Notes: generated from the sequence alone by a model not told the origin. Shown: positions 35,445 through 44,680, counted from the first letter of the stretch. The stretch: DNA of 64,000 nt from Kitasatospora acidiphila (GCF_006636205.1 NZ_VIGB01000003.1:1178001-1242000); one strand, 5' to 3'. Translations and numbers: made by a program.

Positions 35445-36431
35445 ATGCCGAGCACCGTAACACCCAGGCCGTCTTACACCTCTACGGCAGTTCGCCCATG
35501 CTGGGCGCAGCTTCCACCGACCGTAAGGGCCACCATCGAGCAGCGGCTGGGTGGCGCAGTGGTCCCTGGTCTGGTTGCGGGCAGTGGCTTTACGCCGGGG
35601 TTTGCGGCCGTCGTTCAGGGGCAGAGCGGTGCCCAGTTCGTAAAGGCCGTCGACGGCACGATATACCCGGGTTTGGCTGATAACTACCGCCGGGAGAGCA
35701 GGATCAATGCGGCGCTGCCTGATGGGGTGCCAGCTCCCCGGGTGCGCTGGGTGAACGAGAGCCCGGATGGCTGGGTCGCTCTCGGTATCGACGCCGTCAA
35801 TGGGGCGCGCATGCCCGTCGACCCATGGCAGCAGAACGAACTCGACGCTGTCCTCGTGGCCTGTTCCCGGACGGCGGAGCTACTGGCTGAGCCAAGCCGT
35901 CAACTGCTCGACCAGGGGTTGCACCCTCTTGCGGATGAAGTCTCGTTCGAGTACTGGCGCCAGGCCGACGCGGGAACGGCCGCGGTCGATGAGCTCCCGG
36001 ACTGGTTCCCGCGGTGCTTGATCGCTGCCCTGGCGGAGTTGGAGAGCACCTGGATCGAGGCGACGGCTGGCAGTTCGGTTCTCCACCACGACCTTCGGCG
36101 CGACAACCTCCTGCTTGATCCTATTGGCCAGGTATGGATTTGCGACTGGAACTGGCCATGCCTCGGGGCAAGTTGGTTCGACAGCTCGCTCCTGCTGGCA
36201 ACGGCATACGCCGATGGCTACGACGCGACTGCACTGTTCTCCGCTTACTCGCCTGCCCGAGGCGTGTCCCCCGAGCAACTGGACGCTGCCCTTGCCGCCC
36301 TGTGCGGACTGTTCCTCTTCAATGGTGCTCTTCCCGCACCGGCCGGCAGCCCCTCGCTGCGCCAGCACCAGACGTGGTGCGGCGAAGTCGCCCTCCGCTG
36401 GCTCGCTGAGCGGCGCCGATGGAATATCTGA
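35445..36431 (+). CDS. APH-fold phosphotransferase
   Basis: A 328-aa protein. The catalytic loop reads VLHHDLRRDNLLL and the metal-binding strand VWICDWNWPC, both APH-type; AQFVKAVDG supplies the N-lobe Lys. The start ATG 35445 is chosen by the domain; upstream frame is fragmentary. It is convergent with the S66 peptidase gene. A second APH-like kinase sits at 21.9 kb and a third at 26 kb, but the three are not close copies. Substrate unknown. Confidence 0.82.
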   Translation: MPSTVTPRPSYTSTAVRPCWAQLPPTVRATIEQRLGGAVVPGLVAGSGFTPGFAAVVQGQSGAQFVKAVDGTIYPGLADNYRRESRINAALPDGVPAPRVRWVNESPDGWVALGIDAVNGARMPVDPWQQNELDAVLVACSRTAELLAEPSRQLLDQGLHPLADEVSFEYWRQADAGTAAVDELPDWFPRCLIAALAELESTWIEATAGSSVLHHDLRRDNLLLDPIGQVWICDWNWPCLGASWFDSSLLLATAYADGYDATALFSAYSPARGVSPEQLDAALAALCGLFLFNGALPAPAGSPSLRQHQTWCGEVALRWLAERRRWNI

Positions 36432-36555
36432 TGGAAGGCAACGGTCAGCTTTCACCGTTCGCCGACAGGCCAGGTCTGGCAGGGCCACGCGGGCACCGGC
36501 GTCCCGAGTTGGCTAACTGAAGCAGGCGGGTGGCAGCGCCGAATCTGGCCGGTCC

Positions 36556-37599
36556 TCAGTACGTCACGAAGACCCTACGCTCTGGCCCATCGACGCGGAT
36601 GGTACCGCCGCAGGGGATTACTAGCTGTGGGTCTGTGTGGCCAAGGTCGACGTCAAATACAGCGACAGCCCGAGGTGCGTACTCTGCCAGGGCGCGTAGG
36701 ACGGCCTCGCGCTGTCCTTGGCGGAACTGTGTCTTCTGCTCAGCATCCAGCGTGCGATAGCGGGACCACGTCTTCGGACGGCCCATCAGCAAGGCCGAAA
36801 ACTGCTCGAGCAGACCGCGCTCTCCCATGTTGCGCATGATCACATACGCTTGCTCAGCACTTGGCATCGAATCTCCGGTTTCCAGAAACAGCACCCCACC
36901 GGAGTACGCCTCGACCGGTTGCATAGCCAGGCCCGCCATCAGTTGCCAGGACACGATCTCCAGGTCACCTCCCCAGCCGGCGCCTTCCACTACTCGATTC
37001 GCGTTGTGCCAGTTCCAGCCGTTCGCAGGTTCCATGTACGGCTCGACATCGAAGGTCTGCGGATCCTGCCAGGAACCAAGGACCTCGCCGAACATGAGTG
37101 GCTGCCGAAGTTCAAACTCGCCGGAGGTAAAGAGCGCCGCCCGCAGGGATTCTGCTGTCATCGGGTGCAGCTTGCCGGGTCGGCCGTACTGAGTCATGAC
37201 CATGCCGCCGTGAAAGCTGACAATGCCCAGGCTGCACAGGAACAGCACCAGATTGGTGTTGTCGCTGTAGCCGAAGAACGGCTTCGGGTTGGCGCGAATT
37301 AGGTCCCGATCGAGGTGGCGTAGCACGGTGATCTGGTCGGAGCCGCCTACGCTGGCGATGACTGCCTTGATCTGAGGGTCAGCGAAGGCCGCGTTGATGT
37401 CGGACGCACGAGCCTGCGCGCTCGCTCCCATTGTGCGGGTGGTGGGGTACTCGACAGTCCTGAGACCGAAGTCTTCCTGGAGCCTTCGCAGCCCCAATTC
37501 GTAGGGTAGTGGTACGTCACCGGGCAGGCCGCGCGAAGGTGATACGACTGCGACAGAGTCGCCGGGCTTAGGCTTGGGCGGATAGACCGGAGCGATCAT
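36556..37599 (-). CDS. S66 peptidase, LD-carboxypeptidase/MccF-like
   Basis: A 347-aa protein with the S66 triad: nucleophile Ser in FFGYSDNTNL (about 111), Glu in VLFLETGDS (about 240) and His in DLGHTDPQLVIPCGG (about 318), plus SPSRG at the N-terminus. The family includes muramoyltetrapeptide LD-carboxypeptidases and MccF, which gives immunity to microcin C by cleaving aminoacyl-nucleotide toxins that inhibit aminoacyl-tRNA synthetases. No signal peptide is seen, which favours a cytoplasmic, MccF-like role. The surrounding extra aaRS genes make that role attractive, but this is inference. TGACATGTCA (37647-37656) lies 48 bp upstream. Confidence 0.85.
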   Translation of the reverse strand: MIAPVYPPKPKPGDSVAVVSPSRGLPGDVPLPYELGLRRLQEDFGLRTVEYPTTRTMGASAQARASDINAAFADPQIKAVIASVGGSDQITVLRHLDRDLIRANPKPFFGYSDNTNLVLFLCSLGIVSFHGGMVMTQYGRPGKLHPMTAESLRAALFTSGEFELRQPLMFGEVLGSWQDPQTFDVEPYMEPANGWNWHNANRVVEGAGWGGDLEIVSWQLMAGLAMQPVEAYSGGVLFLETGDSMPSAEQAYVIMRNMGERGLLEQFSALLMGRPKTWSRYRTLDAEQKTQFRQGQREAVLRALAEYAPRAVAVFDVDLGHTDPQLVIPCGGTIRVDGPERRVFVTY

Positions 37600-37639
37600 G
37601 TCGTCATGGTAGTAGGCAAGTTGCCAGACCAGGGGGACA

Positions 37640-38594
37640 TCAGTGCTGACATGTCATTGAGCGGCTCCCTGGTTGAACCTCACAGGGGTAACCCGAAGAT
37701 ATGCCCCTGAGATTGTCAGCTTGGGCTAGCAATCCGCCGATTGCAGTCGTTTGCCGCCCTATCCCCGCGTGGCGCGTGCGTTCGAGAAGCTTGGTCACCT
37801 GTCCAACAACCTCGCTGAGAGTCACCTCGATCTGCTCGCGGGTAGCCAGGTTCCGAACAGCTACGAGTCCGCGTTCCCACTCACTCGGAGCGACGACGAC
37901 CGCGACCCGGGCACCGACCTGGTCGGCGTGCACGAGCTCCTTGCTCAGCTTTCGAGGCTCCAGTGGCGTAGACGTGCGGATGCCGGCTAGCCGCAAGGTG
38001 CGGGCGACGGCTCGACAGTCGGACAGCAAGTCCGCGCCGACAGGGATCACCACGACGTCAACCTCAGCGCGGGGCTCTGGCAGTAGTCCGTGTCCCTCCA
38101 TGAAGTCATGGAGGGTGACGTCACCCATGCCGAATCCAATACCCGGAATCCTCTGGGTCGTGAAGAGCCCGGCCAGGTCCTCGTACCGGCCGCCGCCGAA
38201 GAGCGAGCGGCTGTTCTGCGGATGCTGGTCGAAGACCTCGAACACGGTGCCCGTGTAGTACTGCAGGCCACGCACGATGAAAGGGTCGAAGGTGACCAGG
38301 TCGCGGGAGTCTCCCGCAAGGATCTGCGCCAGCATGGACCTGCTGCGCGCCTCCTCGGAGACGTAGTCCAAGACGCCGATTCCACTGGGAATAGAGCTGC
38401 TGATTGGCGATCTCCTGGCCGGACTTCGCCTCGTAGATCTCCGCCGACTCCAGGATGGGGCCGTCATAGCGGACGAAGCCGTAACGCTCGATCGCTTCGT
38501 AGAGCTGATGGAAGACCTGCTGCCGAACGGACATCTCCGAGGGGAGGAAGTCCCTCGTGCCGCGATACGGGGTTGTTGGCAGCAAACGTCCCAC
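37640..38594 (-). pseudogene. hisS: Broken histidyl-tRNA synthetase gene
   Basis: The first 65 codons encode a HisRS N-terminus (RGTRDFLPSEM, then YGFVRYDGPILESAEIYEAK). Near 38390 the frame changes and continues from VLDYVSEEARS through VRGLQYYTGTVFEVFD and LFGGGRYEDLAGLF to the anticodon-binding domain. Compared with a normal HisRS of about 420 residues, some 180 codons are missing, including class II motif 2, and the join is out of frame. The product cannot be an active HisRS. The retained C-terminal half is otherwise well preserved, suggesting recent loss. Start GTG 38594. Confidence 0.85.
37647..37656. promoter_or_regulatory. TGACATGTCA palindrome
   Basis: A perfect 10-bp palindrome upstream of the S66 peptidase gene. 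Its half-site matches the arms of the inverted repeats at 23836-23858 upstream of the SGNH hydrolase gene, so one regulator might bind both. Short enough to occur by chance. Confidence 0.3.
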
Positions 38595-38960
38595 CAGGTA
38601 TGCCTTTCTACGCGAAGCGAAGTCCGTTGAAGGAGCAGACGTTCCGTCAGCTTAGCAACCGGGCAGTGACGTTGCGTCGACGTCGTATCGCTCGGGCGAA
38701 CCCCTGCTCGTGCCTGCCAGGGCTGGTTCAGCTCCGGCAGGCCACGAGCGACCGTAGCGCGGAGGTTCTACTCAGCGCACTCGAGCCCGCGCGGCACCAG
38801 GTCGCAGAACGCGAAGCGCGGATCGGCGTTGCGGCGCGAGTAGACCGCGCGGCAGGCGAGATCGGAGCGCCGGAAGAGTCGAGCCAGCTGGTATGCCTAC
38901 GCGAGAAGCGCTGGAGCGTCAGGATGTGCACCAGGTCCAGGTCGGAGTCACTCTGTCTCA
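38595..38960. other. Gap with degraded coding sequence
   Basis: This 366-bp stretch lies between the methyltransferase stop and hisS. On the minus strand at about 38766-38900 a frame without its own start reads AYQLARLFRRSDLACRAVY and then RFAFCDLVPRGLECAE before a stop, and a different frame just upstream reads SDSDLDLVHILTLQRFSR. Together they look like a decayed gene with a frameshift. I do not recognise the family. The 160 bp next to hisS probably hold its promoter. Confidence 0.35.
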
Positions 38961-39722
38961 CTACGCCGGTCGGCTAGCGCTGACGACCACTGCTGTCTCA
39001 GCAAAGAAGAACCGTCCGAGACTGGCCGACTCCTGTACGGCGGCGTACCAGGCATCGACCTCCTCAAGGGCCACGAGACCCGTCCCTCGCCGCGCCGAGT
39101 TGGTCAATGCCTGCCGGATGTTGTCGATCCGGCGGGCGGCTTGGCCGCTCATCTCGGTCGAGGAGGTGACCCATGTACGAACCTTCGTCAACGCCAGCGG
39201 TGATGCCTTGACCAGTCCCGGGAGCTTCCTGCCGATCCGCCCGTCAGCGTGATCCATCCAGGTCTGCTGGTCGTCGGTGAACGCATGACAGATCTGCCGG
39301 TCCAGCTGGCGGTCTGCTCCTTCGATCACGATGGAGTCGAAGTCGACGTGCGCCACTACGGCCTTCCCGCGCGGCTTCAGTAGCCGCCAGATCTCGGCGA
39401 AGAACGGGTCCGCGTCCGGAAGGCACTCGAGGAGGTTGTACGAGACCACCGCGTCGGCGCAGCCATCTGGCAGGGGAGCCGGAACCCGCAGATCTGCAGC
39501 AAGAACCTCCAGCCGTCCGGAGTAGTCGGCCAACATCTCCCGGGCCGCCTCGACGCTCTCAACTGAGCGGTCAATCCCGGTCAAGCGCATTCCGGGGTAC
39601 GTACGCGCGAAGGCCGCCAGAGTCGGCCCCCTCCCGCAGCCGAGATCGATGACCCACCCATCCGAAGGAGCCTCTGCCGCCTCGACCAGGTACTGGTGGA
39701 TCAATTCGCTTTCATCGGACAC
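38961..39722 (-). CDS. SAM-dependent methyltransferase, class I
   Basis: A 253-aa protein with SAM motif I VIDLGCGRGPTLAAF, acidic GIDRSVES at the end of strand 2, VLAADLRVPAPLPDG, and motif IV VSYNLLECLPDADPF, as in UbiE/type-11 methyltransferases. The C-terminal half has no Cys cluster. GTG 39722 has GGAAGGA 6 nt upstream; the frame continues open to 39818 but without domain content. It is divergent from alaS. Small-molecule O-, N- or C-methylation is expected; the substrate is unknown. Confidence 0.85.
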   Translation of the reverse strand: MSDESELIHQYLVEAAEAPSDGWVIDLGCGRGPTLAAFARTYPGMRLTGIDRSVESVEAAREMLADYSGRLEVLAADLRVPAPLPDGCADAVVSYNLLECLPDADPFFAEIWRLLKPRGKAVVAHVDFDSIVIEGADRQLDRQICHAFTDDQQTWMDHADGRIGRKLPGLVKASPLALTKVRTWVTSSTEMSGQAARRIDNIRQALTNSARRGTGLVALEEVDAWYAAVQESASLGRFFFAETAVVVSASRPA

Positions 39723-40322
39723 GCTGCTTCCTTCCTCAGCCAACCCGGGCAAGCGACTCCACCGACGGCACGTCAGGTAGGCCGGCACAGGCGTACTCGT
39801 GAACGGTGGCCAACCCAAGATGAGTTGGGACAGCCTTGGCGACGAGTACAGTCCCCGGAGTCCGCTTGAGGCAACTGGATATGAGCCTCAGGGATCACGG
39901 TTGGAAGATCGTTGGCAGCGTCCATCCGATTCGAGTCGGTGCAGCCCTTCGAAGCCCGCAGTGCCGACGGTGCAGCAGCCCGGCGTGGTCATCGCTCTGC
40001 CAGCGCTGTCATGATCCGCCTCGCTGTTGTGACGTAGCGCCGCGGCATGGATGCCGCATGCTGGGCCGCGACGGACCCCCGTGAATAACCCAGAGCGATC
40101 TTCGCGTTACACGCTATGCTCCTCGGTACACTGGGAGGAACCGTTCATCCTGACCTGATGTACGGCCTGCAAGCAACGGATCTGGAGTCATGGTGTTCAC
40201 CGTGGGGGCGCGAGCTATCTGCGTCGAGCTGGAGAACTGAGAACCTCTCAGTCCCTGTTCTCGGCCCGGCTCGACATGTGCTCTGCCCACCTCCCACGAC
40301 TCTTCCGTGAGGCCATGCCGTC
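39723..40322. promoter_or_regulatory. Divergent intergenic region with structured alaS leader
   Basis: No convincing gene. Near alaS, a nested stem-loop can form: outer arms GTCGAGC (40223-40229) and GCTCGAC (40269-40275), middle arms GAGAA (40232-40236) and TTCTC (40258-40262), inner arms CTGAGA (40237-40242) and TCTCAG (40246-40251). A 16-codon reading frame, 40190-40240, begins MVFTVGARAI and ends at the inner stem. This could be a leader peptide with attenuator, but only two Ala codons are present. No T-box core was found. Confidence 0.4.
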
Positions 40323-42977
40323 ATGCGCTCAACGCAGATCCGCTCCACCTTCCTGGACTTCTTCACCTCCCGCGGCCACCGCCAGGTACCGTCCAGTCCA
40401 CTGATCCCCTCCGACCCGACGCTGCTGCTGGCCAATGCCGGCATGAACCAGTTCAAGCCCTACTTCCTTGGCGAGGTCACCCCTGAGTTCACCCGCGCCA
40501 CCTCGGTGCAGAAGTGCGCGCGGACCAGCGACATCGCCAACGTTGGCCGCACCAACCGGCACGCCACGTTCTTCGAGATGCTCGGCAACTTCTCCTTCGG
40601 CGACTACTTCAAGGCCGACGCGATCGCATACGCCTGGGAGCTATGCACTCAGGGCTACGGCCTGGAGAAGGACCGGCTGTGGATCACTGTCTATGAGGAC
40701 GACGACGAGGCCGAGCAGCTCTGGCGCAAGATCGGTGTCCCCGCGAGCCGGATCCAGCGACTCGGCATGGAGGAGAACTACTGGTCTATGGGCGTCCCCG
40801 GACCGTGCGGCCCGTCCTCGGAGATCAACTACGACCGCGGCCCGGCGTTCGGCCGTGAGGGTGGTCCCGCGGCTGACAGCGAGCGCTACATGGAGATCTG
40901 GAACCTGGTCTTCATGCAGAACCAGCGCGGCGAGGGGCCGGCCAAGAAGGATTACCCGATCCTGGGTGAACTCCCGCAGAAGAGCATCGACACTGGGCTG
41001 GGCTTGGACCGGCTTGCTGCGATTCTTCAGGGCGTCGAGAACGTCTGCACCACTGACTTGCTGCTGCCGACGCTGAAGACCGTCCAGGAACTCGCCGGGC
41101 GTGAATACCCGGGCGGGGGCGAGGAGAAAGTCTCCTTCCAGGTCGTCGCCGAGCACTCACGCTCCATCGCCTTTCTCATCGCCGATGGTGTTCTGCCCGC
41201 CAAGGACGGCCGTGGCTATGTCCTGCGGCGCCTCATGCGCCGGGCGATCCGTCACGCGTGCCTGCTCGGCATCGATGGCCCGGTCCTGTCCACCACCACC
41301 GCCAGCGTGATCACCAACCTCGGCGAGGTCTGGCCCGAACTCGCCGATCACTCCTCCCTGGTCGAGCGGGTCGTCACGGCAGAGGAGAAGTCCTTCACAC
41401 GCACCCTGACCCAGGGCAGTCGATTGCTGGATGCCGCGATCACCCACACCCGCAGCGCCGGCTCCGCGTCGATCGCGGGTGAGACCGCGTTCGAACTCCA
41501 TGACACCTACGGCTTCCCCGTCGAGCTGACCATCGAAGCTGCTCGCGACGCGGGTCTGACGGTCGATGAAGACCGTTTCGTCGCCCTGCTCACCGAACAG
41601 CAGCAGCGTGCGAAGGCCCGCGGCAAGTCCAGGACGGCCGAGGCTCTGCGCCGCCAGGATGCCTATCGGGAGTTGTCCGCCCGGCATGGCAGCACTGACT
41701 TCGTCGGCTATGACCGTTTGCAGACCGAGGCCACCGTCGTGGGTCTGGTCAGCGACGGCGTGATCGTCCCTGCGGCCTCGCAGGGTATGACCATCGAGAT
41801 CGTGCTGGACCGCTCACCGTTCTACGCCGAATCCGGAGGGCAGGTTGGAGACACCGGTGCCGTCCGGACCGCTGGCGCTGATCTGGAAATCCTCGACACA
41901 CGCCTTGGACTGGACGGATTCCACGTCCATACCGCCCGGGTGCGTGACGGCGAGATCCGCGCTGGTGAACTTACCGAAGCCCTCGTCGACGAGGCCCGCC
42001 GGAACGCGGTCGCACGCTCGCACACTGCCACCCACGTCCTGCACGCCATGCTGCGGCGCACTCTCGGCGAGCATGCGCGCCAGCACGGCTCGCTGGTCGA
42101 CGCCGGCCGCTTGCGGTTCGACTTCGCGCACTTCACGGCGGTCGACCCGGTCCAGCTCCGGGCGATCGAGCATTTGGTCAACGACCACCTGCTGGATGAT
42201 CCGGACGTCCGTGTCTGGCACGCTTCCCGCGCGGATGCCGAGGCAGCCGGCGCGACGGCCCTGTTCGGCGAGAAGTATGGTGACCACGTGCGGATCGTGG
42301 ACATCGGTGACTTCTCCCGCGAGCTCTGCGGCGGCACCCACGTGGGACACGGTTCCAACGCTGGCCCGGTGCGAGTCCTCGGTGAGACGTCCATCGGATC
42401 CAACCTCCGCCGGATCGAAGCCCTGACCGGGGGCGACGCGCTCAGCTATTACGACGGTGAGCGGCACCTGCTCGAGGAGCTTTCCGCCTTGCTCGGCACC
42501 CGGCCTAAGGACGCCCCTTCCGCGCTGCGCAAGCGCCTGGAGGCGCTGACCACGGCGCAGGTCGAGCTTTACCGGCTCCGCGCGGAGGAACTCCTCGCGC
42601 AGGCGAACTGGCTCGCGGCGCAGGCCCGTGAGACAGGGCGTGGCTGGATCGTCGCCGAGAAGATCACCGGGATCGGAGCTGAAGAGCTGCGCGACCTCGC
42701 CCTCGAAGGGACCCGCCGCGTCCACCGCGGACCCGCCATTGTCGTGCTGGGCGCCGAACAGGCGGGCAAGGGCTTGCTCGTTGCGGCCGTCTCCAAGGGG
42801 TTGCTGGACGAAGGGATCCAGGCTCGGGCCGTCCTTGCCCGGGCCGCAAAGGCTGTTGGAGGCGGAGGCGGTGGTGCTGGCCAGGTCGCCAGTGCCGGCG
42901 GCCGCAACCCTGAGGGGCTCGACCAGGCAATGATCCTCGCGGCCGAGGACGCCGGCCGGCTACTGGCAAGCAACTGA
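40323..42977 (+). CDS. alaS: Alanyl-tRNA synthetase, apparently a second copy
   Basis: A complete 884-aa class II AlaRS. The catalytic core (ANAGMNQFKPYFLG, TSVQKCARTSDI, NRHATFFEMLGNFSFGDYF, and GLGLDRLAAIL), the editing domain zinc ligands (HTATHVLH and CGGTHVGH) and the Gly-rich DHHA1 C-Ala domain (VGGGGGGAGQVASAGG) are all intact, so charging and editing should work. Housekeeping actinomycete alaS normally sits with rodA/ruvX-type genes; here neighbours are accessory genes, which suggests an extra copy for resistance or for supplying Ala-tRNA. That it is extra is inferred from context only. Confidence 0.93.
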   Translation: MRSTQIRSTFLDFFTSRGHRQVPSSPLIPSDPTLLLANAGMNQFKPYFLGEVTPEFTRATSVQKCARTSDIANVGRTNRHATFFEMLGNFSFGDYFKADAIAYAWELCTQGYGLEKDRLWITVYEDDDEAEQLWRKIGVPASRIQRLGMEENYWSMGVPGPCGPSSEINYDRGPAFGREGGPAADSERYMEIWNLVFMQNQRGEGPAKKDYPILGELPQKSIDTGLGLDRLAAILQGVENVCTTDLLLPTLKTVQELAGREYPGGGEEKVSFQVVAEHSRSIAFLIADGVLPAKDGRGYVLRRLMRRAIRHACLLGIDGPVLSTTTASVITNLGEVWPELADHSSLVERVVTAEEKSFTRTLTQGSRLLDAAITHTRSAGSASIAGETAFELHDTYGFPVELTIEAARDAGLTVDEDRFVALLTEQQQRAKARGKSRTAEALRRQDAYRELSARHGSTDFVGYDRLQTEATVVGLVSDGVIVPAASQGMTIEIVLDRSPFYAESGGQVGDTGAVRTAGADLEILDTRLGLDGFHVHTARVRDGEIRAGELTEALVDEARRNAVARSHTATHVLHAMLRRTLGEHARQHGSLVDAGRLRFDFAHFTAVDPVQLRAIEHLVNDHLLDDPDVRVWHASRADAEAAGATALFGEKYGDHVRIVDIGDFSRELCGGTHVGHGSNAGPVRVLGETSIGSNLRRIEALTGGDALSYYDGERHLLEELSALLGTRPKDAPSALRKRLEALTTAQVELYRLRAEELLAQANWLAAQARETGRGWIVAEKITGIGAEELRDLALEGTRRVHRGPAIVVLGAEQAGKGLLVAAVSKGLLDEGIQARAVLARAAKAVGGGGGGAGQVASAGGRNPEGLDQAMILAAEDAGRLLASN

Positions 42978-42991
42978 GCCTACGAAATTGC

Positions 42992-43026
42992 CCGCGGGAC
43001 GGGGCATGAGACACCCCGTCCCGCGG
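42992..43026. terminator. Bidirectional terminator between alaS and serS
   Basis: A perfect 13-bp stem (CCGCGGGACGGGG at 42992-43004, complement at 43014-43026) with a 9-nt loop lies 15 bp after the alaS stop and about 80 bp from the convergent serS stop. Confidence 0.85.
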
Positions 43027-43106
43027 TCCGTGATGCAGCGGACCTATCGACCTCGCCGACCTCACTACCGCCGAGTTGCCGGGCTATTGATGGTCAGCTG
43101 CGAGGG

Positions 43107-44393
43107 TCATTCAGTCGTTGACGGTTTCAAGAACTCGCAGCCGAGCCAGCGTTGCAGCACCTTCGGCACGGCGACGGTCCCGTCAGGCCGCTGGTGCTGT
43201 TCCAGCATCGCCGGCAGCAGGCGGCTGGTCGCCAGCCCGGAGGCGTTGAGGGTGTGCACGTATGCGGGCTTTCCTGCTGCTGGGCGGTAGCGAGTGTTGC
43301 CGCGCCGGGCCTGGTAGTCCCGGGCGTTCGACACCGAGCTGACCTCGACGTAGGCACTGATGCTGGGCAGCCAGACCTCGACGTCGAAGGTCTTGGCCAT
43401 CGCCGCGCTGGTGTCCTCGGCGGCCAGCCGGGTGATCCGGTGGTGCAGGCCGAGTGCCTCTACCAACTCGGCTGCCCTGGCCAAGAGTTCCTCGTGGGCG
43501 AGGTCGGAGGCGTCGGGGTGGGCGAACTGGAACATCTCGACCTTGTTGAACTGGTGGCCGCGAAGGGTCCCGCGCTCGGTGGCGCGGTAGCTGCCGGCCT
43601 CCCGCCGGTAGCAGGGCGAGTAGGCGACGTACTTGCGGGGCAGCTCGGCCTCCGCCAGGACCTCGTCGCGGTGCAGGTTGACCAGGGCGGTCTCCGAGGT
43701 CGGCAGCAGGAAGCGCTGCGGTCCGGCCGGGCCCTGCTCGATCGCGAAGACGTCCTCGGCGAACTTGGGGAACTGGCCTGCGGTGTAGCCGGCCTGGTAG
43801 GTCAGCAGGTGTGGCGGCAGGATGAACTCGTAGCCGTCGCGCACGTGGGTCTCGAGGAAGAAGTTGAGCAGCGCCCATTCGAGCAGCGCGCCGTTGCCGC
43901 GGTACACCCAGTGGCCGGTGCCGCCGAGCTTGACGCCCCGCTCGTAGTCGATCAACCCGAGGCGGCGGGCGAGGTCGACGTGGTCCCGCGGCTCGAAGTC
44001 GAAGTCCGGCTGGGTGCCGTGCTCGCGGACGACCTGGTTCTGCGCCTTGCCGCCGGCCGGTACGTCCTCGTCGGGCAGGTTGGGGAGCTGGTCGAGGAAG
44101 GCTTGGCGCTCGGCGGTAAGGCCGGCGAGTTGCTCCTCGATGGCGGCGAGGCGGGCGCTGAGCTCGGTTGCCTCGGCGCGCTTGGCGACGGCGGTCGGGC
44201 CCGTCGGGGGGAGCTGCGCGATCTTGCGTGAGATCCGCTTGCGCTCGGCGCGCAGCGTTTCCGCCTGGGTCTTGTTTTGCCGGTACTTCTCGTCCAGGGC
44301 GAGGAAGGTGGTGAGGTTGACGTGAACGGCCCGCTTCGCCAGCGCGCGTTCGACGCGCTGCGGGTGCTCGCGGATCAGGGTGAGGTCCAGCAT
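43107..44393 (-). CDS. serS: Seryl-tRNA synthetase with T-box leader
   Basis: A complete 428-aa SerRS: N-terminal coiled-coil tRNA-binding arm (about 30-105), motif 2 CYRREAGSYRATERGTLRG, HQFNKVEMF, and motif 3 LNASGLATSRLLPAML. ATG 44393 gives the standard MLDLTLIREHP start; an upstream ATG at 44405 is possible. The typical motif 2 EAGSAG reads EAGSYR here. Upstream is a T-box-like leader, which would make expression respond to uncharged tRNA-Ser. A fragment of another serS lies at 35.3 kb. Context points to an accessory copy. Confidence 0.92.
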   Translation of the reverse strand: MLDLTLIREHPQRVERALAKRAVHVNLTTFLALDEKYRQNKTQAETLRAERKRISRKIAQLPPTGPTAVAKRAEATELSARLAAIEEQLAGLTAERQAFLDQLPNLPDEDVPAGGKAQNQVVREHGTQPDFDFEPRDHVDLARRLGLIDYERGVKLGGTGHWVYRGNGALLEWALLNFFLETHVRDGYEFILPPHLLTYQAGYTAGQFPKFAEDVFAIEQGPAGPQRFLLPTSETALVNLHRDEVLAEAELPRKYVAYSPCYRREAGSYRATERGTLRGHQFNKVEMFQFAHPDASDLAHEELLARAAELVEALGLHHRITRLAAEDTSAAMAKTFDVEVWLPSISAYVEVSSVSNARDYQARRGNTRYRPAAGKPAYVHTLNASGLATSRLLPAMLEQHQRPDGTVAVPKVLQRWLGCEFLKPSTTE

Positions 44394-44399
44394 CTCGGG

Positions 44400-44680
44400 T
44401 CCCATCGATCAGTCGGAGTCCGACGTGATCCCTTGGGGGCATGGGCGAGAAGGGAACTCGCGGTGCCACCACGCCTTCGCCGCCACCCGGAGGTGGCGGC
44501 CTCGACAGCTCGGTAACGGGAGCTAACCGGCGGGGCATTGGACCGCGGACGGCCGTTCCTCCCCGCACTCGGGAGGGGATTCGCCCCAGGACGCGAGACT
44601 GCCTTCCCAGCTACCGGCAGCTCTCTCTGCTCGCGTGCCCTGCGGTTACTCGTCTCCGTCAGCGCGTTGTCGAGAGGATA
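44400..44680 (-). ncRNA. T-box riboswitch leader of serS (Ser-type)
   Basis: On the serS strand the T-box core GGTGGCACCGCG (44470-44459) is followed by AGTTCCCTTCTCGCCC, the usual pairing partner region. Upstream a long stem I can form: CGCGAG pairs with CTCGCG, with a distal GCAGAGAGAG segment and GCTGCC/GGCAGT pairing, and GAGTAA on the 5' side. A TCC triplet (44591-44589) directly follows the stem arm and is a candidate serine specifier. The leader ends close to the serS ribosome site, so control is probably of translation, as in actinobacterial ileS T-boxes. The core is clear; the specifier is tentative. Confidence 0.75.

Noticed and set aside
37640..38594. Programmed frameshift in hisS
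   Set aside because: The frame change coincides with loss of about 180 conserved codons including motif 2, so frameshifting could not restore an active enzyme.
38780..38810. T-box-like TGGTGCCGCG upstream of hisS
   Set aside because: One mismatch in the invariant core and it lies in a stretch that reads as degraded coding sequence, with no partner helices.
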